Below the pieces are notes generated by a model. That model was not told where the DNA came from and ran no database searches. It worked only from the letters and a program-made list of their open reading frames with translations. This document shows, one piece after another, positions 17,034 to 25,051 of a stretch of DNA of 64,000 nucleotides. Made by a program: the position numbers and the translations under genes. Source of the stretch: Proteobacteria bacterium UBA981. Lineage in GTDB: Bacteria; Pseudomonadota; Gammaproteobacteria; Ga0077536. The stretch lies in assembly GCA_002292285.1 (NCBI GenBank), contig DBBP01000029.1, forward strand, positions 14,147 through 78,146, given 5' to 3'. The stretch's first letter is position 1. Every line of letters starts with the position of its first letter.

Positions 17034-18049
17034 TCGGATTCGATGTCCCAACTCGTCGGCTCGACTCGTGCGACCTTGTTGTACTCGTGGCGGAATTTAG
17101 AAATGGCATCGTAGACCACTTTCCGCGCCCGATTTACGCCGCCTAAAGGGCGGTGTTCCGGTAGCGCGTGCCATGGTGTGTAAGATAAGTTTTCGCCGAA
17201 TGCGCGCTGCAGTTCGGTATCGAAGTCTTGTGCGGGAATGTTAATCGTCGCGACATTGCGAAATGGTGAGACTGATTCGGACCATAGCTTCCCGGGGTCT
17301 TCAATCGGCATCGCGCTGGCGTCGGTTCGGAATTGGACGGCGAAGTCAAAATCGGCACCACGCTCAGAAAGTTGTTTCACCATGGATTCGCGCAGGTAAT
17401 CCTCGCCCGGATCGGCGGGTATCGCGTCCAAGCGCTCAACGCGGGGCGTTACGGAATATTTAACTGCCGCGTCCCCGAACAAGTAAGGGGTGGTGCTGAA
17501 ATAGCGAATCTGCAACGGGTTGGCGAATTTGATCATCGATTTCAAAAGATTCCGAGCGACCCGCCAATGCGTCAGAAAATAAGCGGCTGGCGCAAGAATA
17601 TTGGTCGTCAATGCTTTAATGAGACCGTCAAACTCTTCGACGTTGGCGGTTACAAACACCGGTGTACTTATCACGATGAAATCGTGGGTCGTTTCGTCTT
17701 CTTCCGTAGGTAAAAGCTTTTTGCCCGGCACCTCCATCAACTTGATTGCCATTCCCCTGATGTCGCCTTTGATATCGGCTTGGGCGGTGCCGTTCTGATT
17801 AGAAAACCGAATCTAGGCCTTATAGGTACCGGGCTGGCTGAAAATCCCTACGGCCAACTCGGGTGGCAATTCAGTCGCAACGGTAAACTCCGCTTTAACG
17901 ACGCCGTGCATCTCCGGGTGGGCGTCGCGACGCATAATGCCAGTCGGATTGTCTTCGATGATTTTGGCTTTCAGACGTGCCGTCAAGTCTTCGGTGTAAG
18001 CGGCCTCGTTGTTAGGTGGATACTCGGTGGCGAGTTGCAACACGGGCAT
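17030..18049 (-). pseudogene. Catalase-like heme protein gene interrupted by one amber codon
   Basis: The frames 17813-18049 and 17030-17752 share one phase and are split only by TAG at 17813-17815 (codon 79). Read through, the junction is GTYKA-*-IRFSNQNGTAQAD, a catalase-family segment where Trp or another large residue is usual before IRFSN. The ~339-residue product has the distal His region MHGVVKAEFTV, KGDIRGMAIKLMEVPGKKLL, and YFSTTPYLFGDAAVKYSV where catalases carry the heme-ligand region. The size and sequence fit the small catalase-like group rather than full KatE/KatA. AAGGAG precedes the ATG at 18049; the second fragment's ATG (17752) has no well-spaced site. The amber is most simply a TGG-to-TAG change, making a pseudogene, unless TAG is suppressed. 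Confidence 0.75.
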
Positions 18050-18129
18050 GCGATAGGCTCCTTAACTGCTGGATACCGGCCAGCAATTAACAACATACTA
18101 CGTGAGTGAAGTTCAAGCGAGGTGGCGCG

Positions 18130-18969
18130 GTGACACGGATTCTTCAGATCATTTTTGTTGCTCTCTCGCTGAACGCGTGCAACGGGGGAGGGCCGGCTCA
18201 GCGAGAATCAGCCCCGAATGTCGTACCCGCTAAATCAGTAGCACGCGCGCTAAGTCTGCTCGACCGCTACATTGCCGCGGTCGATGATGCACGCTTTCCC
18301 AAGCCATCCAAGCGCAGCAGCGATCTGACGCCGCTGCTGCCATCAACGCCAGGACTGCGCTGGGATGACGACGGACACGTGCTGATGGCCTCCTAGACCC
18401 GCGTCGAGTTTTTTAGTGGTGAAAAGCAACGCGCCGTCGATGAAGTATTCCCACTGTACGGCGAGACCTGGTTCACAGTGGTGCCGCAGATGAAGGTCTT
18501 TTGCGGCGCAAGCGGGCTAAACGGGACGGCGCTCGATCGTCGGTTGGAGCAACGCATCGGCCTGCCGCCGTACGGCACTTACGACGCATTCCTGGAGGTT
18601 TGGGTTCCGGTCGCCCAGTTACGCAGACCTTGTGTCGATCAGGAAGTGACGGACACCGCTTGCGACCTTCGGCCACCGTTGATCGCGAACGCAAATAGCG
18701 ACAACGTCGCCTGGCAGTGTCCAGCTACATGGCCTGGGGCTGGCGATGGCGAAGCGGCTCAAGCGCAATGGATGTGCGCCACATGGATCAATCGCTATGG
18801 AAACAGCGTGGCGGAAAAAAATTATCCGTGGACCGCACTCGGCTATGCCTACGATTGGGGGGATCCGTCACGTGTTGGACCGAGTGAGTACGTTGCCCCG
18901 CGAGGAACCGTCGTCAAGTTTCATTCGATTACTCCGACGCAGGCCTATTGCGATCAAGCGCGCCACTAG
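18130..18969 (+). pseudogene. Putative lipoprotein gene interrupted by one amber codon
   Basis: The frames 18106-18396 and 18478-18969 share one phase, split only by TAG at 18394-18396. Read through from GTG 18130 it gives ~279 residues: a lipoprotein signal (ILQIIFVALSLNAC, Cys about residue 17), then VLMAS-*-TRVEFF, where Trp is the expected residue in similar proteins I recall. WFTVVPQMKVFC, LEQRIGLPPYGTYDAFLEVWV and PCVDQEVTD follow, belonging to an exported proteobacterial family of unknown function. Several Cys may form disulfides. GTG 18130 is preceded by a G-rich site; GTG 18106 is an alternative. Divergent from the catalase-like gene. Confidence 0.65.
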
Positions 18970-19045
18970 TCGCCTTGGCGCGTGTCGAGGTTCCTACCGG
19001 CGAAGCAAAGGCGGCGGGCTGCACGCGTAATGATTCGCAGTTCAG

Positions 19046-19834
19046 TCAGTAACCGACATAGTCCCCATTGCGCTTCTCTTTGAAGGCACGCATCGCTTCG
19101 CCGTGGTCGTGGCCACCCTTGGCGACTGCGATATGAGAGGCGATCAAGTCGAGCGATGCGTTCATGTCGCCATTCAAACCATGGTCGACGGCGCGTTTGA
19201 TCAGACGTACCGACAGTGGCGGATTGCGCGCGATGCGTGCGGCGAGTGCACGGGCATTGGCGAGTAATTCATCGTCTGGCCAGACGTGGTTGACCAAACC
19301 AATGCGTAAAGCTTCATCGGCATCGATAAAATCGCCGCTAAGAAGCAATTCCATCGCCATCGAGCGCCCGACTAAACGCGGTAGATACCAGGCGCCGCCA
19401 CCGCCAGGCAAGAGCCCGATGCGCGCGTAAGTCTCGGCGAACTTGGCGCTACTGGCCGCAACGCGAATGTCGCAGGCGAGGGCGAGATCCATGCCACCCC
19501 CGGTTGCAACGCCGTTGACTGCCGCAATCAAAGGTTTGTCGAAACGCGCAGCGCGTTTCGGGAAGGCCTGAATGAACTCGCTGATATGCTCGCGCGTGAC
19601 GTGTGCGCGGTTGTCGGCGTCGGCACCCATTTTGCTGACGTCGCCGCCCGAACAAAAACCGCGTCCGGACCCGGTCAGAATCACCACGGCAATGTCATCA
19701 CGCGCCTCGCATTCGTCGAGATGCTGTACCAATTGGCCAAGCATGTCATCAGAAAACGCGTTCAGGCGTGCGGGTTGATTCAAAGTCACGGTCGCGATCT
19801 TGTCGCTGACATCGAACAAGACAGTATCAGACAT
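19046..19834 (-). CDS. Enoyl-CoA hydratase/isomerase family protein
   Basis: The 262-residue crotonase-fold enzyme has LTGSGRGFCSGGD (first oxyanion-hole loop) and AAVNGVATGGGMDLALACDIRVA (second). LLPGGGGAWYLPRLVG lies where the classic catalytic Glu is found; here it reads as a Gly-rich loop, so activity may be isomerase- or hydrolase-like rather than classic hydratase. ATG 19834 has GGAG upstream. It stands alone on the minus strand, divergent from the aminopeptidase gene. Role: acyl-CoA metabolism, substrate unknown. Confidence 0.85.
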   Translation of the reverse strand: MSDTVLFDVSDKIATVTLNQPARLNAFSDDMLGQLVQHLDECEARDDIAVVILTGSGRGFCSGGDVSKMGADADNRAHVTREHISEFIQAFPKRAARFDKPLIAAVNGVATGGGMDLALACDIRVAASSAKFAETYARIGLLPGGGGAWYLPRLVGRSMAMELLLSGDFIDADEALRIGLVNHVWPDDELLANARALAARIARNPPLSVRLIKRAVDHGLNGDMNASLDLIASHIAVAKGGHDHGEAMRAFKEKRNGDYVGY

Positions 19835-19952
19835 CAAAGGTACTCCAGACATTCTGAGGGTCGGCAGATTCGGCACAAGCTGGTAGCTCGCTGCGCTGCA
19901 GCTGCATGAATTCAGTAAACTATGGGAATTCTTCTGCTATTCCAATCAGCTT

Positions 19953-21263
19953 ATGTCCAAGTCCAGCTTCAATCGCGCGCTCGGCGAGTTTATCGACGCG
20001 TCTCCAACGCCCTTCCATGCGTGCACGAACATGCGCGAGCAGCTGTTGCAAGCCGGCTACGAGGCCCTTGATGAAGCGGACGCATGGCAACTGGAGCGCG
20101 GCGGGCGTTATCTGGTGACGCGCAACGAATCGTCGCTGATAGCATTCCACCTGGGTGCCGGACCGGTCGCTGACGATGGCCTCAGGATGATGGGCGCACA
20201 CACGGACAGTCCGTGTCTGAAAATGAAGCCAAACGCGGTGACAGAGCAGGGTGGCTACATCAAATTCGGCGTCGAGGTCTATGGGGGTGTGCTGCTCAAT
20301 CCTTGGTTCGACCGCGATTTATCGCTTGCAGGGCGGATTACTTTAGTTCGACGAGATGGTCGTCTGCACAGTACGTTGATTGACCTACGCTGCGCTATCG
20401 CGATGATTCCAAGTCTCGCGATCCATCTTGATCGAGAGGCGAACAACAAGCGCAACATCAATGCCCAAACCATGCTGCCGCCAATTGTCGGCTTGTCTGG
20501 CAAAGGTGGCTTCAAGCTTCAGGAATTACTCACCGAGCATCTCAAGGCGCACAACCGTTTGAATGACGGCGACAAAATTGTCGACTTCGAATTGTCGTTG
20601 TATTCGGTTCAGGGTTTATCGAGCGTCGGTGTGAAGGACGAATTTATCGCCAGCGCGCGCCTCGATAATCTGCTCAGTTGCTACGCCGGACTGAGGGCGC
20701 TGCTTGATGCGCCAAAGGGACATGGGCGCTTGCTGGTGTGTAACGATCACGAGGAGGTTGGCAGCGGATCGAGTGCAGGTGCACGCGGTAACTTTCTACG
20801 TAGCGTGCTCGGACGGATCGCCGGCGATGATGAGACCTACGCGCGCATGATCGCCAGATCGATGCTGGTTTCAACGGACAACGCGCACGGTGTTCACCCG
20901 AATTTCAGCGATCGGCATGACGCCCAGCATGGGCCGTTGCTGAATGGCGGGCCGGTGATCAAAGTGAACAGCAACCAATCCTATGCCACTAACAGCGAAA
21001 CGGCCGCAGTCGTGCGCCAGGCGGCGCTGGCCGCAAAAGTACCACTGCAATCATTCGTGGTGCGCACCGACATGGGTTGTGGCAGTACGATAGGGCCGCT
21101 GAGCGCGGCGGTGCTGGGGGTGCGCACGGTAGACGTTGGCGTGGCCACGTTTGGCATGCATTCGATTCGCGAATTGGCCGGCAGCGATGATGGCATTGCG
21201 TTGGCGAAATTGCTCAAGTCGTTTTGTGCGATGGCGGATTTACGCATCGGCACGGATTCTTAA
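19953..21263 (+). CDS. apeB: M18 family aminopeptidase (aspartyl/general aminopeptidase)
   Basis: The 436-residue protein has the dizinc M18 features: MMGAHTDSPCLKMKP (first zinc His and Asp), NDHEEVGSGSSAGA (catalytic Glu pair) and the C-terminal FGMHSIRE, which supplies another His. Length agrees with ApeB (~430). These enzymes form large cytosolic tetrahedral complexes and trim N-terminal residues of peptides, often acidic ones. Single-gene unit, divergent from the enoyl-CoA hydratase and convergent with the VOC gene; a strong hairpin follows. Confidence 0.93.
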   Translation: MSKSSFNRALGEFIDASPTPFHACTNMREQLLQAGYEALDEADAWQLERGGRYLVTRNESSLIAFHLGAGPVADDGLRMMGAHTDSPCLKMKPNAVTEQGGYIKFGVEVYGGVLLNPWFDRDLSLAGRITLVRRDGRLHSTLIDLRCAIAMIPSLAIHLDREANNKRNINAQTMLPPIVGLSGKGGFKLQELLTEHLKAHNRLNDGDKIVDFELSLYSVQGLSSVGVKDEFIASARLDNLLSCYAGLRALLDAPKGHGRLLVCNDHEEVGSGSSAGARGNFLRSVLGRIAGDDETYARMIARSMLVSTDNAHGVHPNFSDRHDAQHGPLLNGGPVIKVNSNQSYATNSETAAVVRQAALAAKVPLQSFVVRTDMGCGSTIGPLSAAVLGVRTVDVGVATFGMHSIRELAGSDDGIALAKLLKSFCAMADLRIGTDS

Positions 21264-21310
21264 TGGCGCTAGCGACCTGATTACGCCGTTGTCACGTGGT
21301 GACACCGTAG

Positions 21311-21347
21311 GTCGCATCGTCTGCCCGTAGCGGACGAACGATGCGAC
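21311..21347. terminator. 10-bp inverted repeat between apeB and VOC gene
   Basis: GTCGCATCGT (21311-21320) and ACGATGCGAC (21338-21347) form a perfect 10-bp stem between convergent genes. A smaller TGTCAC-GTG-GTGACA repeat lies just before it (21290-21304). Probably a two-way transcription stop. Confidence 0.55.
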
Positions 21348-21364
21348 GCGACTAGTAGACGGTC

Positions 21365-21733
21365 CTAACCCATCTTGAAAAAGACCAGTTTGTTGCCGTC
21401 GAGATCGCGAAAGTAGCCGCCGTAAAATCCGTCGCCGCGCGGGCCGGGAGCGCCTTCATCAGTGCCGCCGAGTTCCAGTGCCTTGGCGTGCAAGGTGTTG
21501 ATTTTATCTTCACTTTCGCACGCCAATGCGACCATGACACCATTGCCAGATGTCGCGGGTCCCCCGTCTTGCGGCTTGATAACGAGCAACATCGGCGTGC
21601 CGGCACCTGAACTCCAGGCGACAAATCGCTCGTTTTCCATTGCGCGGCCCGCGCCGGCCTCCGCGAGCAATGCATCGTAAAATTTTGCGGCACGTTCGAG
21701 ATCGTTGGTGCCAACTGTAACGTATCCAATCAT
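21365..21733 (-). CDS. VOC (glyoxalase/bleomycin-resistance) family protein
   Basis: A 122-residue single-domain protein of paired beta-alpha-beta-beta-beta modules: VTVGTNDLERAAKFYDALLAEAG at the start and GDGFYGGYFRDLDGNKLVFFKMG at the end, the usual VOC C-terminal signature. Members act as glyoxalases, dioxygenases or binding proteins; too few metal ligands can be assigned to choose. Single gene convergent with apeB. Confidence 0.83.
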   Translation of the reverse strand: MIGYVTVGTNDLERAAKFYDALLAEAGAGRAMENERFVAWSSGAGTPMLLVIKPQDGGPATSGNGVMVALACESEDKINTLHAKALELGGTDEGAPGPRGDGFYGGYFRDLDGNKLVFFKMG

Positions 21734-21899
21734 GGTGGGGTTCCTTCGCTTATGCCTGGGATTCCGGGCATTTCAATTGCGGAGGATTAAATCACACTAC
21801 GCCGTTCCAAGTGGCTCAGGAACGGACAGGAGAAATTAATACGATGGTAAGTCTTACGACACTATACTGGGGCGACATTTGGGGAGAGAGACAGCAAAT

Positions 21900-22334
21900 A
21901 TGCTTGAGCAGGATGTAGCCGCGTTATTGGCGCGGGAAGCGATTCGGGATTTGCCAGTGCGCTATTGCGACTGTGTGTGGCGCAATGATATCGACGGAAT
22001 TGTCGATTTGTTTACTGATAAAGGGACCTTTGCGGCGACTTTCGCGGACAAAGAAACGGTCATCAGCGGGCGCGAAGATTTACAGACGTTTTATGCCGGC
22101 GCGGTCGATTTTATGCCACGGCCATTTATTCATAACCACGTTATTGATCTCACTGCTGACGGTTTCGCAACGGGTCGTTGTTATCTCGATTTACGCTCGG
22201 CGCGTAACAACATGGACTGGCTCGGCGCGGGTTTCTACGAAGATGAGTACATGGCTACTTCAAGCGGCTGGAAGTTCCATCAACGGCGATTTACGGCATT
22301 GCGGATGGACGAGTTACCCGACGGCGTCGAGTAG
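21900..22334 (+). CDS. SnoaL-like / NTF2-fold protein
   Basis: A 144-residue cone-shaped alpha+beta-barrel protein of the SnoaL/NTF2 superfamily: LLAREAIRDLPVRYCDCVWRNDIDGIVDLF at the start, then FIHNHVIDLTADG and YEDEYMATSSGWKFHQRRF, the typical ending. Some relatives are dehydratases, cyclases or isomerases; a substrate cannot be inferred. GGGAGAGAG precedes ATG 21900; a TTG at 21879 is a possible earlier start. Converges on the glycosyltransferase gene. Confidence 0.8.
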   Translation: MLEQDVAALLAREAIRDLPVRYCDCVWRNDIDGIVDLFTDKGTFAATFADKETVISGREDLQTFYAGAVDFMPRPFIHNHVIDLTADGFATGRCYLDLRSARNNMDWLGAGFYEDEYMATSSGWKFHQRRFTALRMDELPDGVE

Positions 22335-22366
22335 TTTATGCGGCGGCAAGCACTCGGAACGCGAAA

Positions 22367-23401
22367 TTACAGAGGTGTACTGAGCCGGGTGTAGAGTTCG
22401 AGGAAACTCGGAATGATCGCGTCGGTTGTGTAAGTCGTCGTGAATCGTTGCGCGGCGCGCTGTGCCTTCAATGAGCGGCCCTGCGCGTCGTTCGCCGCTG
22501 CACACATGGCTGTGCTGAGAGTTGCGCAATCTCCGATATCGGCGAAATACGCGCATTGCTCATCGAGAATTTCCAATGGACCGTCAGTGCGCGTGCTGAT
22601 AATCGGCAGGCCAGCTGCCATGGCCTCGATCACAACGATACCGAAGGGTTCGGCGAGGGACGGCAGCACGAACACATCGACGTTGTCGAATACCTCGCCG
22701 GGTTCTGCGACCCAACCACAGAAATTGACGAACTCGCCAAGCCCTAATTCTGTTACCTGACGCTGCAGCGGGTCCCGATTTGGACCATCGCCGGCCAGGG
22801 TCAGCGACGCGTCGACGCCACTTGCTCGCACCCGATGCAAGGCGTCAATCAGTATGTGAAATCCCTTCTTGTCGACGAATCGCCCGAGCGCGCCGAAGCG
22901 CACCTGCTGTTGCGACATCTTCGCAGTGACCGCGCGCGGCTCGGTAAAGTGCGGGATGTGACTGGTCTGCACCGGGTCGACGCCCTGACTCGCAAGATAA
23001 GCCATCAATTTCAGAGTTGGCACACTGAAATGATCGACTGCGTGGAAGTAATCGAGGTTGATGAAGTTGTGCGTGTTCGCGACGACTGGGATCCCAAGAC
23101 GGCGCGCCGCATGGCCCCCCAAATGGGCCGCGCGACCGAGGTGGACCTGCACCACTGCAGGCCCGAAGGTGTTCATGAGACGACCGATGCGCCGGCGCGC
23201 GAGCGTATCCCAGCTGCCCAGCACCGGCACCTCCGCCACTTCAAGCTTGTCGACACCTTCGAGCAATTGGCGCTGTTCGAAACGCGGTTCGCAAATCGCC
23301 TGCACCTGAACGCCGCGTGCGGCGAGCGCCAGACTCAGATCGACAAAGTGACGTTCGGCCCCGCCGAAACCTTTGGCGAGCATGATTTGGGTAATCTTCA
23401 T
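22367..23401 (-). CDS. Glycosyltransferase, GT4-like
   Basis: A 344-residue GT-B-fold enzyme. It begins MKITQIMLAKGFGGAERHFVDL, with the N-terminal Rossmann Gly-Gly-Ala-Glu motif, and has the donor-binding LPSLAEPFGIVVIEAMAAGLPI, which carries the EX7E motif of family GT4. It transfers a sugar from a nucleotide-sugar donor to cell-surface glycolipid or polysaccharide. No neighbouring envelope-biosynthesis genes are present, so it is an isolated glycosyltransferase of unknown acceptor. Confidence 0.87.
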   Translation of the reverse strand: MKITQIMLAKGFGGAERHFVDLSLALAARGVQVQAICEPRFEQRQLLEGVDKLEVAEVPVLGSWDTLARRRIGRLMNTFGPAVVQVHLGRAAHLGGHAARRLGIPVVANTHNFINLDYFHAVDHFSVPTLKLMAYLASQGVDPVQTSHIPHFTEPRAVTAKMSQQQVRFGALGRFVDKKGFHILIDALHRVRASGVDASLTLAGDGPNRDPLQRQVTELGLGEFVNFCGWVAEPGEVFDNVDVFVLPSLAEPFGIVVIEAMAAGLPIISTRTDGPLEILDEQCAYFADIGDCATLSTAMCAAANDAQGRSLKAQRAAQRFTTTYTTDAIIPSFLELYTRLSTPL

Positions 23402-23494
23402 GACCGCCCGTAGGCGCCGCTGCTAGCGGTCGACTCAGGTTTAAACTCGAACCGGAGTGCTTGTTCAGGGCCGCGTTCTGCCCTGCCAGGCTGA

Positions 23495-24493
23495 TTAGTC
23501 AACGGTAATGACTATCTTGCCGAGCGCGCGGCGTTCCGCCAGATCGACAATGCCCTGACCGGCATCTTTGAGCGCGTATCGCGCTGAGACGTGTGGCTTT
23601 ATTTTGCCAGCGCTATACATCTCGCAAAGTTCGCGAACGTTCTCAGCGTTCAGCACCGGGCTACGATCGCAGAACGAACCCCAGAACACTCCGACCACCT
23701 GACAGCCTTTCAGGAGCGCCAGATTAAGCGGAATGCGCGGGATACCCGCCGGGAATCCAACCACCAAAAAACGTCCTTCCCATGCAATCGCACGCAGCGC
23801 CGCTTCGGCGTAGTCACCGCCGACGGCATCGTAGATAACGTCTGCGCCCGCTTTGCCCGTTGCTTCTTTGAACTGGCCGGCAAGTGCGCGAGTCGATTCT
23901 TTATCAAATGGGCCGCGCGGATAGACCATGCCGCTACTCGCGCCATGTTCGAGCGCGAGCTGCATTTTCTCCTCACTGGAAGCCGCCGCAATCACGTTTG
24001 CACCCATCGCCCGGCCCAGCTCCACTGCTGCCAGACCGACTCCGCCGGCTGCGCCGAGCACCAGCAACGAATCGCCAGAGGCCAGATACGCGCGCTGCTT
24101 CAGCGCATGGTAGGACGTGCCGTAGGTAAAGATAAACGCGGCTGCCTCGTCGTCCGGCATGCCGTCCGGCGTTTTGCTGCATTTGATTGCAGGCGTTACA
24201 ACTTGTTCTGCCATGCCGCCCCAGCCGAGCATGGCAATGACCCGATCGCCGATCGCGAAATCACTAACCCCGTCGCCCAGCGCATCGATTTCTCCGGCAA
24301 CTTCTCCGCCGGGCGAGAATGGCCGATCCGGGCGAAATTGATATTTATCTTCGATGATCAGCGTGTCTGGATAATTTACCCCGCAGGCACGCACGCGCAC
24401 GCGAACCTCCCCCGGTCCCGGTTCGGGAGCGGCGACATCGCGGAGTTCAAGAGTTTCAGGGCCGCCAGGTGCGACGCTTAATAAGGCCTTCAT
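23495..24493 (-). CDS. NADPH:quinone oxidoreductase-like zinc-independent medium-chain reductase
   Basis: A 332-residue medium-chain dehydrogenase/reductase. The N-terminal catalytic fold includes RVRACGVNYPDTL, and the Rossmann domain carries LVLGAAGGVGLAAVELGRAMGA. The Cys/His zinc ligands of alcohol dehydrogenases are absent, as in quinone reductases and enoyl reductases. It probably reduces quinones or enones with NADPH in the cytosol. Single gene, divergent from the SnoaL/MFS pair. Confidence 0.88.
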   Translation of the reverse strand: MKALLSVAPGGPETLELRDVAAPEPGPGEVRVRVRACGVNYPDTLIIEDKYQFRPDRPFSPGGEVAGEIDALGDGVSDFAIGDRVIAMLGWGGMAEQVVTPAIKCSKTPDGMPDDEAAAFIFTYGTSYHALKQRAYLASGDSLLVLGAAGGVGLAAVELGRAMGANVIAAASSEEKMQLALEHGASSGMVYPRGPFDKESTRALAGQFKEATGKAGADVIYDAVGGDYAEAALRAIAWEGRFLVVGFPAGIPRIPLNLALLKGCQVVGVFWGSFCDRSPVLNAENVRELCEMYSAGKIKPHVSARYALKDAGQGIVDLAERRALGKIVITVD

Positions 24494-24601
24494 CGGTCAT
24501 CTCCAGGTTGATTGGCAGCCACGGGTGGCGTTGCTGCTGTATCACGGGTTATTGTCCCGGCTCGTTTGCTGCAGCGATAACAATCGCCAGGGGATCCCAT
24601 C

Positions 24602-25012
24602 ATGTCTGACAACAAAAAAGTAGTGCAACAGTGGTTTGATTTCGTCTCGGCGGGTGAGGCCGACGCCGCGTTTGCTTTATTCGCCGATGATATCGTCTAC
24701 GAGCTTAAAGGGACGACGCCAGTGTCTGGTGTCTATCGAGGCCTCGAGGAGATGGTGAACGATTTTTTCGTGCCGTGGCGCAAGCAGATAGACGGTGAAC
24801 TGATCGTCCATGTCGATGCGTTGATTGCCGAGGGTGATAAGGTTGTTGTGCTCGCGCACGGCGAGGCAATGACGATACACAAGCTGCGCTATGACAACAG
24901 CTACGCGTTCGTATTTTCGTTGCTTGACGGGAAAATCACAGAAGTCGTTGAGTATCTCGATACGGCAATGGTGGAAACGGCAGCTTACGGCAGGACCCTG
25001 ACCGGGCCGTGA
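24602..25012 (+). CDS. SnoaL-like protein
   Basis: A 136-residue NTF2/SnoaL-fold protein (VVQQWFDFVSAGEADAAFALFADDIVYELKGTTPVSG), with GKITEVVEYLDTAMVE near the end. It is the second such protein in the window after the one at 21900. It is 39 bases upstream of a co-directional MFS transporter gene and may share its transcript, which hints at a small-molecule substrate. Catalytic role unassigned. Confidence 0.82.
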   Translation: MSDNKKVVQQWFDFVSAGEADAAFALFADDIVYELKGTTPVSGVYRGLEEMVNDFFVPWRKQIDGELIVHVDALIAEGDKVVVLAHGEAMTIHKLRYDNSYAFVFSLLDGKITEVVEYLDTAMVETAAYGRTLTGP

Positions 25013-25051
25013 CACCTGGGCACGTCAAATTCGCCGGATACGCCGCATCGC

